64,000 nt of DNA, taken from Bacteroidaceae bacterium (GTDB taxonomy: Bacteria > Bacteroidota > Bacteroidia > Bacteroidales > Bacteroidaceae). The stretch covers positions 1-64,000 of the forward strand of contig JAFTEV010000010.1 of the NCBI GenBank assembly GCA_017453465.1. Direction: 5' to 3'. The position numbers and the translations under genes are program-made. Each line of letters starts with the position of its first letter. The first letter of the stretch is position 1. This document shows positions 1 through 8,211 of this stretch, in pieces. Under the pieces are notes generated by a model. The model searched no databases. It saw only the letters and a program-made list of their open reading frames with translations, and was not told where the DNA came from.

Positions 1-115
1 CTGTCTTTGTTGTACTTATAGGAAGCGACATGGAAAGACAACTTTCTGTGGAAATCAGCAATGTTGGCTTGAATCGAAGTCTTGGTCGGGATGTGTGTGC
101 TGACCAAAGGGCACG

Positions 116-438
116 AAAAAAGCGTGAACTCTCACTCTGCCTGCCCGTCTCTTTAGGTCGTAGGAAACCTCGCAAATAAACAGACAAAGTCCGATGCCCA
201 CGCCGTCGGTATTTATGTATAGCACCCCGTGAAAGTGTGCGTGAGGATCCAACGATCCTCGGCACACTAACGGGATAGCTTAGAATACCTACCCGTAGCA
301 TCCACTCTGCAATGTTCTTGATTTGCGGTTTTGAATTTCCTACGTTCAAAGAAGCCAAAAACAAAGCGTTGTAAGACGCTGATTTATATGTCTGTCCCCA
401 CCTTCACAGCTCCCATTGGGAGCATGTACGGCGTGGAC
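116..438 (-). ncRNA. Candidate structured RNA, copy A (about 320 nt)
   Basis: No known RNA family recognised. A minus-strand -7 box (446-453) predicts a start near 438. The transcript would then hold, in order: a GCGT/ACGC hairpin (366-379); a long-range stem in which 321-344 pairs with 159-177 (CGTAGGAAA and CGCAAAT on each side); nested stems 284-289/209-214 and 270-274/225-230; a strong hairpin at 234-267; and a weak GTGA/TCAC stem (124-135) followed by six U. The order and length match 24494-24802. An alternative is a short protein: the frame from ATG 301 stays open for 100 codons to the left edge, and I have a vague memory of similar arginine-rich ORFs annotated as hypothetical proteins in Bacteroidales. 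Family membership is inferred. Confidence 0.45.
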
Positions 439-445
439 TTGGGCG

Positions 446-453
446 CAAAGGTA
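446..453 (-). promoter_or_regulatory. -7 box TACCTTTG for RNA copy A
   Basis: Matches the Bacteroidetes TAnnTTTG element on the minus strand. No good -33 TTTG was found at the usual distance. Confidence 0.5.
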
Positions 454-524
454 CGAATAAATTTAGAAATGAGCGAATTATTTTGCAGATTTTTTCTTAG
501 GGCTTATTCTTTGGGGGTGAAAAA

Positions 525-592
525 GCAGTGCCGCAGAAATGAGAGAACTATGCCGTTTAGCTGGCATAGTTCTCTCGCTTCTGTAGCACTGT
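525..592. repeat. 30-bp inverted repeat (hairpin)
   Basis: Arms 525-554 and 563-592. The inner 14 bp are perfect (541-554 GAGAGAACTATGCC against 563-576) and the outer 16 bp have five mismatches. The loop is 8 bases. There is no T-run on either side, so it is not a simple terminator. The right arm runs into the 22-bp tandem repeats. Confidence 0.8.
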
Positions 593-692
593 GATGTTGA
601 AAAGGTAGCACTGTGATATTGAAAAGCTGTCACTGCGGTGTTGAAACTGTAGCACTGTGGTGTTGAAAAGGTGCCACTGTGGTGATACAAAA
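583..692. repeat. Tandem repeat, five 22-bp units
   Basis: Units begin at 583, 605, 627, 649 and 671. The consensus is GTAGCACTGTG followed by RTGTTGAAAAG. Units 1, 2 and 4 are almost identical; units 3 and 5 are diverged. It lies 3' of the GH27 gene and has no spacers, so it is not a CRISPR array. Confidence 0.85.
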
Positions 693-738
693 ATACAACT
701 TAAGTGAGACTGCGCTATCCTCTCTGTGCCGTCGTGAT

Positions 739-2499
739 TTACTTCTTCAGGACTTTCTTTCCTTGGTGGATGAAGATGCCTTTGGCGGGGGCTTTCACTT
801 GTCGCCCATCGAGGCTGTAGTATCGGTCGTCCTGATGAGTGGCTGGTTGTTGCTGGGGGATTTGCTGTATTCCTACGGCGAGGCGGTCGGAGTCTGTGGG
901 GCGCAGGGTCATACAGTCCACGTTGGGCATCCATGACGAACTGGACTTGTTGTAAAGGCGGATGGTGTTTTCGCCTGGTTGCAGGGTGACGGTGAGCGAC
1001 TTGCTGCCTACTGTGCCCCAGCCACCAGAGTTGCACGAGAGGGTCTTCAGGTCTTTGCCGTTGACATTGACCACGATGTTGCGTGTGTCGCCAGAGATGT
1101 ACTTGATGACCATGGTGTAGTCGCCGCCTTGGTCGCTATAGACGTTGCGCCACTGCAGGTCGTTCTTGGGGTCACAGCCCAGCCAGCCCGCATACATGCC
1201 ACCCGAACAGGCGGAGTTCCCTTCATAGATGGCCGACTTGTAGGCTTGGTTGTTGAAGATTTCCTGATACTTGCCCAGATAAGCTGTCTCTGCCTCGTAG
1301 AGCAGCCGTTCAAGGCGTGTCTCTGCCTCCAGGCGGTAGATGCGTGTGCCGTGGGCTGGGACGCTGACCGAGATGGACTCCCTCATGGGTTCCAGGTCTT
1401 TCTTGTTAAAAAGGTCGCGCACGGCTACGCTGCCAGCCAAGTCGAGGTCTGCGAAGGGAATGCTCATTTCTGCTGCCTTGTCCGAGGGATTGTAGAAAGC
1501 CACGGCGCGTGTGGTGCTGTAAGGTTCCTCAATGTCCTTCACCAGTACGTAAGTGTCGCCCACGTGTTGCACGACGTATGCCTGCAAGCAGAGGGTGTCT
1601 TGGTTCAGTGCAATGAGTTCGGTATTCTTCAGCAGGGCTAATGTGGTGGCGTTGAGGTTCGACATATCGCAGCCAATGAGCAGCGGACTGGCCATGATGC
1701 ACCACATACCGAAGTGCGTGCGGTCTTCTTCTGCCGTCAGGCCACGGCCTACTTCCAGCATGTCCATATCGTTGTAGTGTCCGCCGTAGCAGTAGGCTGA
1801 GAGGTAGAGGTTCTGCTTCAGGATGTCACGGACGGACTGCCACGAGGCGTTGATGTCGCCCGTGGTTCGCCAGCTGGCAGCTATGTCGTGCACCCAGTTG
1901 CCGGGGTAGTCCCAGCGGCACACGTTCATGCGGACATCGGTGCGGCCTGTGTTCTCGATGGCTTTGGCAATTTGCTTGTAGCGGGTTTCTGCGTCCAGGT
2001 TGAGGTGTTCGCTGTTGTGGTAATCCACGCCGCCACAGAAGTCAACCTTGATGAAGTCGAATCCGCACTCCTTGAAGAAGAAGTCGCAGTCGCGCTGGTC
2101 ATAGCCATAAAGCCCCACATCGTGGGCAATGGTGTCGCCGCCATGATAGTTGCCGCAGGTGTTCTTACCGCCGTCGCTATAGATTCCGGCCTTCATGCCG
2201 AGGCGGTGGATGTAGTTGACTACGGGTTTCAGTCCGTTGGGGAAACGTGTTTTGTGGATGAGCAGTTCACCCGTCTTCTTGTTGCGTCCGCCAAAGTAGC
2301 CGTCGTCGATGTTGATGTGTGTATATCCCGCTTTCAGCAACCCTTGTCGGCGCATGGCGGCGGCTTGGTTCTTGATGGTTGTTTCGCTGATGTTGAGTCC
2401 GAAGGTGTTCCACGAACTCCAGCCCATGGTGGGGCGATCTTGTGCAGTTGCACTGCTGATGCTGCAGACCAGCAATGCTGTTGTGATGAAGTGGTGCAT
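739..2499 (-). CDS. Secreted alpha-galactosidase, GH27, with C-terminal carbohydrate-binding module
   Basis: Predicted to release terminal alpha-galactose from oligo- or polysaccharides outside the cytoplasm. The 586-residue product has a signal peptide (about 1-19, cleavage ATA|Q) and a GH27 barrel starting MGWSSWNTFG. The expected nucleophile is D153 in KVDFC and the acid/base D215 in TTGD. After a beta-sandwich come a CBM6/35-like domain (about 430-550, YEGNSACSGGMYAGWLG) and a tail ending GIFIHQGKKVLKK. I chose ATG 2499 because it starts one base after the stop of the GH2 gene and directly precedes the signal peptide; the frame is open 30 codons further upstream. Translation is probably coupled to the GH2 gene. 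Substrate is unknown: no SusC/D pair is nearby. Confidence 0.93.
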   Translation of the reverse strand: MHHFITTALLVCSISSATAQDRPTMGWSSWNTFGLNISETTIKNQAAAMRRQGLLKAGYTHINIDDGYFGGRNKKTGELLIHKTRFPNGLKPVVNYIHRLGMKAGIYSDGGKNTCGNYHGGDTIAHDVGLYGYDQRDCDFFFKECGFDFIKVDFCGGVDYHNSEHLNLDAETRYKQIAKAIENTGRTDVRMNVCRWDYPGNWVHDIAASWRTTGDINASWQSVRDILKQNLYLSAYCYGGHYNDMDMLEVGRGLTAEEDRTHFGMWCIMASPLLIGCDMSNLNATTLALLKNTELIALNQDTLCLQAYVVQHVGDTYVLVKDIEEPYSTTRAVAFYNPSDKAAEMSIPFADLDLAGSVAVRDLFNKKDLEPMRESISVSVPAHGTRIYRLEAETRLERLLYEAETAYLGKYQEIFNNQAYKSAIYEGNSACSGGMYAGWLGCDPKNDLQWRNVYSDQGGDYTMVIKYISGDTRNIVVNVNGKDLKTLSCNSGGWGTVGSKSLTVTLQPGENTIRLYNKSSSSWMPNVDCMTLRPTDSDRLAVGIQQIPQQQPATHQDDRYYSLDGRQVKAPAKGIFIHQGKKVLKK

Positions 2500-2500
2500 A

Positions 2501-5500
2501 TTATCTAAGTATTTTCTTTCCGTTGTGAATATAGATGCCGTGGGTGGGAGTTTTGGTTGGAATGCCTTGCAGGGTGTAGTAGGTGGCATCGTCCAGGCTG
2601 CTGGCTTGGGGTGTAGTGATGCTGGTGGCTACATCGGCTGTGGCTTGTATGCCGATTTCGGCAGCAGAGGTCCAGGGCTTTCCGTTGATTTCCGACTTGG
2701 CTACAAACTTGAGGTAACGCCCTGCGGTGGGGGTCGCGAGGGGAGCTACCTGCATGGCGGTGGTGTTTTTGAACTCCCCGCTGCATACAGCTGTGCCCCA
2801 GTTCTTGCCGTCGGTGCTGAGATACACCTCGTAGGCTTTGACCATGCCGTTCTGACTGCCGTCGGTGCGTGCCGTGTAGGTGAAGGCAGACACCAGGTAG
2901 GTTCTCACCATGTCGATGATGAGCGTATGTGGCGGCGTGGGTTCGCTGCCCCAGTATTCAGTGTGCCAGAAGGTGCTGGTGTTGCCGTCGAAGGCAAGTT
3001 TGGCTTCATTGCCGCTGTGCTGGCTGTCTGCACTCACCAGCTTCCATGTGCCTTTGTTGATGAAGAGGTCGAAGTCGAAGGAGAGGGTGGGGCTGTCGAG
3101 CAGTCCGTCGGCTGTGGCGTATGCCTTGACGGTGCAAGCGTCGTTGTGGATGATGGTTGTCTGGTACTTTCTGTATTCTTCGCCGTCAATGCTGTAGTAG
3201 ATGCTTGCTTTCGGGGTGGTGGTGCTCAGTTTGATGCGCCCATTGCTGAGACGCTCGCAGCGGACGGGCTGGCACTGGGGAATCTCGATGCGTGCGGCTT
3301 CTACCAGACGGGTCTCTGGGGTGACGGGCATGAGGATGAAGCGGAAGGAGGTGTCGGTAGCCTTCAGTTCGTACTTGTCCATCACTTCGGGGCCACAGCT
3401 GGCATTGCCCAGTCCGCGTGTGGCGGCATCGAGCGAGACGACGGCAGTATTGCAACGCTTGAACTGGTAGGTGTGGCGACTGCGGGTGCTGCGGTTGGTG
3501 TAGTTGTCTTCTGGGCGGAAATGCACGGCTGATGCGGCCATCTGGTCAGGTGCAATGAAGAGGAGTCCGCTGTTTTGCTGCTCATCGGTAAGTGCCATCC
3601 AGCGTACTTCCTGTTTTGTGCCGTGCTCTTGTGGCAAGATGTATTCCTCATACTGGTCGGTGACGGTACTCCTGTAGATGGCGGGCAGACAGGCTTCCTT
3701 GCGGTCGCGGTAGCTGTCCCAAGGGCCACGGCCAAACCACGCCAGCTGTTCCATGTCGGCAGGCATTTCCAGTTGGAAACCTATCTTGGGCAGAACGGCA
3801 CCTTCCGATGAGGGCTTGATGAAGGAATTGACCATGACGGTTCCGTTGGCACAGACGAGGAAGCTGAGTTGCACGTTGAAGGCTGTGCCGTTCAGTCCCG
3901 TATGCGTACTGGTGAGGGTGACGGTGGCAGTCTTTGCGTCTGCGCCCAGGGCGTATTCAGCCTGAATGCCCTTGGGGGTGAGTTTGCGCAGACCCATGTT
4001 GTCCCATGTGGAGGTCTTGTTGCCATCGTTGTCGGTGGGCAGGCGGAAGCAGTTTAGCAGTATGGGCTTGCTGAGCAGCGACACATTATTATATATATAG
4101 CCAGTCAGTGTGCCCTGCTGTCGGCTGAAGGTCATCTGCCATGTGGGGGTGTAGAGCCGAATGTTCTGCCCCTCTTCCTCGATGTTGATGGGTGCCTCGT
4201 TCTCCAGTCGAGCCAGGTCGTAGAGGGGCTTCTGTGCCGTCTGCACAGGCAGCTTCTCTTCGGCCACGATGTAGCCAGCTTCGGCCCACAGCGTGTTTTC
4301 CTTCTGTGTGGCTGTGAAGTGAACGAAAGCCTCTTTTGCCTTGTCGAGCGACGAGAGGGCGGCGAGGTCGAGTGTGACCCTTACGCTGTCGCTGGGAGCC
4401 ACCTCGGTGTCGATGGTGCCACGGCTCAGCACGTTTCCTTCTTCGTCCTCAAGCGTATAGGCCACGCCCCAGGTGGTGCTGGGCAGGAAGGCCGTCTTGT
4501 TCTTCACAAGGAACGTGCTGGGGCGGCCTTGCACGGGCTTGAACTCCAGTGGCTGGTACACCTTCTTCGTGTTATAGGTCTTGGCGGTGTAGCTCCAGTC
4601 GGGGTGCACCAGTCCGTTGATGCAGAAGTTGCCGTCGTTAGGATTGTCACCGAAGTCGCCGCCGTATGCCCAGTACTGCTGCCCTGTGCTGCTGGTGGTC
4701 AGGAGACCTTGGTCTTTGAAGTCCCAGATAAATTCACCCGTGAGGCAGGGGTACTTCTCGTAGAGGTCGAACATTTCGCGCACGTTTCCCATGGAGTTTC
4801 CCATGGAGTGGCTGTTCTCGCACTGGATGTGAGGCTTCTGTCCTGTCTTTCCCTGCCGTGAAGAGCCAATCCAGTTGATGGTTTCGTAGCTGGCATACAT
4901 GGTGCTGCTCACGTCGCCGTAGTCGCTGTTGCCTTCGTAGTGTATCAGTCGGGTCTTGTCGAGCTGCTTGATGGCGTTGGCAGCATACTGGAAGTTGTTG
5001 CCGCCGCCCGATTCGTTACCCAGCGACCAGATGACGATGCTGGCATGGTTGCGCAGCCAGCGCACCTGATTGGTGGAGCGTTCCACCATGGCACTACGGA
5101 ATGTGGCCACGGAGGAAAGCCGCTGGTTGGCGTGGCACTCCACGTTGGCTTCGGCCAGCACGTAGAGGCCGTAGCGGTCGCACAGGTCGTAGAAGACGGG
5201 GTCGTTGGGGTAGTGGGATGTGCGCACAGCGTTGATGTTGAGCCGCTTCATGGTCTTGATGTCCTCTTCCATTTCGGCAGCAGTGACGGCACGTCCGTTC
5301 ACGGGGCTGAAGTCGTGGCGATTCACGCCGTGGAAGATGATGCGCTGTCCGTTGATGAGCAGTGCGCCGTCTGTGCGCACAGAGACTTCGCGGAAGCCCA
5401 CCTTGCTGCCACGGATGTCAATGGTCTTGCCCCCGCTGTCGTGCAGGGTGAGCACAAGGTCGTAGAGGTTGGGCGTTTCGGCAGTCCACTTCTGGGGTGC

Positions 5501-6463
5501 ACTGACCGCCATGCTGAGGCTGAGTTCCGCTGCTGTGCCTACGGGCTGGGAAGTCTGGCCAACGACGGTTCCGTCCTTTTCGATGCGGGCTTCCACCGTT
5601 CCGCCGCTGGGGATGGCACCTCCGAGCGTGACTTTCACGTTGGCTGTGGCGTTGGTGTAGCTGTTGTCGAGGTCGGTGGTGAAGAAGTAGTCGCGAATCT
5701 GGCTCTTGGGGGCAGCCCACAGGAAACAGTGCCGCTGAATGCCCGTCAGTCGCCAGTAGTCCTGACACTCCAGGAAGGAGCCGCTGGTGAAGCGATAGAC
5801 TTGCAGGGCGATGGTGTTTTCGCCTTCTTCCAAGTAGTCTGTGATGTTAAACTCAGAGGGCAGGTAGGAATCTTCGCTGTAGCCAACGCGCTGTCCGTTA
5901 ATCCAGAGGTAGTAGCCGTGTCCCACTCCGTTGAAGCGCACATACACGTCGCGGCCAGCCCAGTCTGCTGGCACAGTGAAACGGCGGCGGTAGGTGCCCA
6001 CGGGGTTAGGCATGTTGCTGTTGTAGGTGAACCAGCTGGGACGGCCAGCCATCACGCTGTAGGTAGATTCGTCGAAGGAGAACGGGTAGGCCACGTTGCA
6101 ATAGAGCGGCTTGTCCCAGTTCTTTTTGTTGTGGTGCAGACCGTACACCTGCCAGCTGGAGGGCACATCAATGTCGCTCCATCCGCTGTCGTTGTAGTCT
6201 TTCCCGCAGGCTTTGGCGTTGGCCAGTGCAGGATTCTTCACCCAGAAAAACTTCCATGTGCCGTCCAGCGACAGGTAGTAGGGCGAAAGGCTCATGTCGT
6301 TCTGCTGGATGTCGCTCTCCTTCAGCATGGGGATGCTGACGCAATGCGCTTCTTCTCGGTTCACATGACTGATGGTGGGGTCGTCCCATTCTTTTCCCGT
6401 TTGTGCCTGGCAGACACTGGAGGCAACGAGGAGGGAAGTGAAAAGTGAAGATTTTATTTCCAT
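2501..6463 (-). CDS. Secreted beta-galactosidase, GH2, with F5/8-type domain
   Basis: Large LacZ-type glycoside hydrolase (1320 residues). In order: signal peptide (cleavage near QA|Q, residue 20), GH2 sugar-binding domain, Ig-like domain, catalytic barrel with acid/base E484 (LGNESG) and nucleophile E549 (CENSHSMGNS), beta-galactosidase small-chain-like domain, a chitobiase-type beta-sandwich (about 1085-1150), a discoidin/F5-8-like domain (about 1150-1290) and the tail GIYIHNGKKILR. The RTSHYPNDP and GEFIWDFKDQG motifs are standard for the family. It is first in an operon with the GH27 gene; together they should remove beta- and alpha-linked galactose. The -7 box at 6491-6498 is the likely promoter. 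Beta-galactosidase is the best guess, but GH2 also includes glucuronidases and mannosidases. Confidence 0.92.
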   Translation of the reverse strand: MEIKSSLFTSLLVASSVCQAQTGKEWDDPTISHVNREEAHCVSIPMLKESDIQQNDMSLSPYYLSLDGTWKFFWVKNPALANAKACGKDYNDSGWSDIDVPSSWQVYGLHHNKKNWDKPLYCNVAYPFSFDESTYSVMAGRPSWFTYNSNMPNPVGTYRRRFTVPADWAGRDVYVRFNGVGHGYYLWINGQRVGYSEDSYLPSEFNITDYLEEGENTIALQVYRFTSGSFLECQDYWRLTGIQRHCFLWAAPKSQIRDYFFTTDLDNSYTNATANVKVTLGGAIPSGGTVEARIEKDGTVVGQTSQPVGTAAELSLSMAVSAPQKWTAETPNLYDLVLTLHDSGGKTIDIRGSKVGFREVSVRTDGALLINGQRIIFHGVNRHDFSPVNGRAVTAAEMEEDIKTMKRLNINAVRTSHYPNDPVFYDLCDRYGLYVLAEANVECHANQRLSSVATFRSAMVERSTNQVRWLRNHASIVIWSLGNESGGGNNFQYAANAIKQLDKTRLIHYEGNSDYGDVSSTMYASYETINWIGSSRQGKTGQKPHIQCENSHSMGNSMGNVREMFDLYEKYPCLTGEFIWDFKDQGLLTTSSTGQQYWAYGGDFGDNPNDGNFCINGLVHPDWSYTAKTYNTKKVYQPLEFKPVQGRPSTFLVKNKTAFLPSTTWGVAYTLEDEEGNVLSRGTIDTEVAPSDSVRVTLDLAALSSLDKAKEAFVHFTATQKENTLWAEAGYIVAEEKLPVQTAQKPLYDLARLENEAPINIEEEGQNIRLYTPTWQMTFSRQQGTLTGYIYNNVSLLSKPILLNCFRLPTDNDGNKTSTWDNMGLRKLTPKGIQAEYALGADAKTATVTLTSTHTGLNGTAFNVQLSFLVCANGTVMVNSFIKPSSEGAVLPKIGFQLEMPADMEQLAWFGRGPWDSYRDRKEACLPAIYRSTVTDQYEEYILPQEHGTKQEVRWMALTDEQQNSGLLFIAPDQMAASAVHFRPEDNYTNRSTRSRHTYQFKRCNTAVVSLDAATRGLGNASCGPEVMDKYELKATDTSFRFILMPVTPETRLVEAARIEIPQCQPVRCERLSNGRIKLSTTTPKASIYYSIDGEEYRKYQTTIIHNDACTVKAYATADGLLDSPTLSFDFDLFINKGTWKLVSADSQHSGNEAKLAFDGNTSTFWHTEYWGSEPTPPHTLIIDMVRTYLVSAFTYTARTDGSQNGMVKAYEVYLSTDGKNWGTAVCSGEFKNTTAMQVAPLATPTAGRYLKFVAKSEINGKPWTSAAEIGIQATADVATSITTPQASSLDDATYYTLQGIPTKTPTHGIYIHNGKKILR

Positions 6464-6490
6464 TTCTCAAATTGGTTTACGTTTTGCTGG

Positions 6491-6498
6491 CAAAGATA
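6491..6498 (-). promoter_or_regulatory. -7 box TATCTTTG for the GH2-GH27 operon
   Basis: TAnnTTTG element on the minus strand, 28 bases before the GH2 start codon. Confidence 0.6.
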
Positions 6499-6635
6499 CG
6501 CTAAAAACAGCAAATAGCTTGTCGTTTGTGTTACAACAACTTTAAATTATGAAAGAAAATGTTTCGTTTTCTCCATGATGGGTAACTTTTGTTCAAAAAA
6601 ATGTGGAATCCATCGAATAAGCAGAAAAAATCCGT

Positions 6636-6643
6636 TAAATTTG
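6636..6643 (+). promoter_or_regulatory. -7 box TAAATTTG for the DUF3791/DUF3990 module
   Basis: TAnnTTTG element 20 bases before the first start codon of the module, divergent from the GH2 promoter. Confidence 0.6.
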
Positions 6644-6662
6644 CGGCGTAAAAGTAATCTGT

Positions 6663-6887
6663 ATGGATAAACGAAGTCTTGACATTGCCTATTTCCTTTC
6701 TTTCTGCATCGAACAATATAAGGCGGCGAAGCATCTGTCTGGAGCAGAGGTCGTGGAAACATTCAGCCAGTATGGTGTACTGGAATATCTGGAAGAGCAT
6801 TTTGAACCGCTCCACACTCAGAGTCGTCAGTGGCTGATGGAAGATATAGAGGAGTATATCAAAGTGAGGAAAGGAGAGGCAGCATGA
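6663..6887 (+). CDS. DUF3791-like small protein, putative antitoxin
   Basis: 74 residues, predicted all-helical and acidic. The pattern SFCIEQYKAAK ... LSGAEVVETF ... YGVLEYLEEHF ... LHTQSRQWLMEDIEEYI fits what I remember of the DUF3791 family, usually encoded just upstream of a DUF3990 gene. Its stop overlaps the next start (ATGA at 6884-6887), so translation is coupled. Gene order and size suggest it regulates or neutralises the DUF3990 protein; this is inference, not established function. Confidence 0.72.
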   Translation: MDKRSLDIAYFLSFCIEQYKAAKHLSGAEVVETFSQYGVLEYLEEHFEPLHTQSRQWLMEDIEEYIKVRKGEAA

Positions 6888-7369
6888 AACTATATCATGG
6901 AAGTCTGGTTGCCATCAGTCAGCCAGAGATACGCCAGGCCACTCATACACTTGACTATGGCCGTGGCTTCTATACAGCCACGTCCTGCGAGCAAGCTGAG
7001 GCTTGGGTCAGACGGAAGGGGAATGAACGGAAATCTCCGCGAGGCTTTGTCAATGTTTATGAGTTCGACCATTCCGCTTTGGGGAAGCTGAAGAGCTTTC
7101 TGTTCTATAAACCAACAGAAGAGTGGGTTGACTTCGTCATGCAGAACCGCACGGTGAAAGGGTTCTGCCATGACTACGACATCGTATATGGGCCAGTAGC
7201 CAACGACCGCGTTTATGCAGCCTTTGCTCTTTACGAGGGTGGTGTGCTGAACAAGCAGGAACTTATCAGGGAATTACGGGCTTATCAGTTGGTGGACCAA
7301 TACTTGTTCCATACAGAGGCAGCTTTGCAGTCATTGACTTTTATTGAAGCAAAGGAGATTTTGCTATGA
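6884..7369 (+). CDS. DUF3990-like protein, possible ADP-ribosyltransferase-fold toxin
   Basis: 161 residues, starting MKLYHGS. The N-terminal LYHGS, then LDYGRGFYTATSCEQAEAW, resembles the beta-strand core of ADP-ribosyltransferases (HG/YG ... GFYTT-like), to which I recall DUF3990 being assigned. The middle has WVDFVMQNR and YDIVYGPVANDRVYAAF. The open frame extends 18 codons upstream, but ATG 6884 overlaps the upstream stop and begins the conserved region. It overlaps the next gene by 4 bases (7366-7369). Enzyme activity and target are unknown. Confidence 0.75.
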   Translation: MKLYHGSLVAISQPEIRQATHTLDYGRGFYTATSCEQAEAWVRRKGNERKSPRGFVNVYEFDHSALGKLKSFLFYKPTEEWVDFVMQNRTVKGFCHDYDIVYGPVANDRVYAAFALYEGGVLNKQELIRELRAYQLVDQYLFHTEAALQSLTFIEAKEILL

Positions 7370-7575
7370 ATCTGGATGTCAATCAAGAGAACCTTTACTT
7401 GTTTCTGCCCTCAAAAATCAGTTGGATGGCCAGAATGCTGGCCAAAGACAAAGGGGTAAGCCTGTCGGAAGCTATCAAAACCATATACACTTCCGACACC
7501 TACCGCCGTCTGGAGACGGAGAACACCAAATTATGGCACCTCGGCCCTGTAGCCTTGTATGAGGATATGGGGTGA
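7366..7575 (+). CDS. Small helical protein, third gene of the DUF3791/DUF3990 module
   Basis: 69 residues. Visible parts: NLYLFLPSKISWMARMLAK, then GVSLSEAIKTIYTSDTYRRL and ending VALYEDMG. The SLSEA ... IYTSDTYRRLE pattern resembles short proteins I remember next to DUF3990 genes. Start overlaps the DUF3990 stop (ATGA), so the three genes form one translational unit. It could be a second antitoxin or DNA-binding autoregulator; no family assigned with certainty. Confidence 0.65.
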   Translation: MNLDVNQENLYLFLPSKISWMARMLAKDKGVSLSEAIKTIYTSDTYRRLETENTKLWHLGPVALYEDMG

Positions 7576-7596
7576 TGCCTGAAAATCGAAACCTTT

Positions 7597-8211
7597 ATGC
7601 TATTACCTTATTATAATAAAGACCTCGTGGAGGCTGGCCTGGACGAGGCGGGGCGTGGATGTCTGGCGGGCAGTGTGTATGCTGCGGCAGTCATCTTGCC
7701 GAAGGATTACCACAACGAGAAACTGAACGACTCGAAGCAACTGACGGCTCGGCAGCGGATGGCATTGCGGACCGAGATTGAGCGCGATGCAGTGGCGTGG
7801 AGCCTGGGCATTGTGACGGCCCGCGAGATTGATGAAATGAACATCCTGCGGGCCAGCATCACGGCCATGCACCGAGCCATCGACGGACTGGGCGTGAAGC
7901 CAGAGGCGCTGATTGTGGATGGCAACCGCTTCCTGCCCTACAAGGGCTTGCCCTACACCACGATTGTGAAGGGCGACGGCAAGTACCTCAGTATTGCGGC
8001 GGCCTCGATTCTGGCCAAGACCTACCGCGACGAGTACATGGCGGAGCTGCACAGGGAATACCCCTTCTACGGGTGGGACCACAATGCGGGCTACCCCACG
8101 AAGGAACACCGCCGGGGCATCAGTGAGCACGGCCCCTCGCCCTATCACCGCATGACGTTCAACCTGCTGGGCAGCAGCCAGCTGGAACTCCCCTTTGCCG
8201 ATGGAAATTGA
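7597..8211 (+). CDS. rnhB: Ribonuclease HII
   Basis: Cuts the RNA strand of RNA-DNA hybrids, including single ribonucleotides in DNA; cytoplasmic. 204 residues, normal length. Type 2 RNase H motifs are present: GLDEAGRGCLAGSVYAA (catalytic D and E), NDSKQLTARQR, VDGN, and SIAAASILAKTYRDE with the later GYPTKEH. It follows the DUF3990 module by 21 bases and its 3' end overlaps the WYL regulator by 11 bases. Confidence 0.95.
   Translation: MLLPYYNKDLVEAGLDEAGRGCLAGSVYAAAVILPKDYHNEKLNDSKQLTARQRMALRTEIERDAVAWSLGIVTAREIDEMNILRASITAMHRAIDGLGVKPEALIVDGNRFLPYKGLPYTTIVKGDGKYLSIAAASILAKTYRDEYMAELHREYPFYGWDHNAGYPTKEHRRGISEHGPSPYHRMTFNLLGSSQLELPFADGN

Noticed and set aside
55..267. 70-codon ORF
   Set aside because: Out of phase with the longer open frame from 301 and inside the structured copy A.
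541..576. Terminator of the GH27 operon
   Set aside because: Perfect hairpin but no T-run in the minus direction, and it belongs to a repeat structure.
583..692. Possible CRISPR array
   Set aside because: The 22-bp units are directly adjacent without spacers and no cas gene is nearby.
4940..6448. 502-codon open frame on the plus strand
   Set aside because: Antisense shadow of the GH2 gene, rich in Val/His/Gly as expected for mirror frames.
739..6463. Polysaccharide utilisation locus
   Set aside because: No SusC/SusD pair or sensor regulator is adjacent; only two glycosidase genes are visible.
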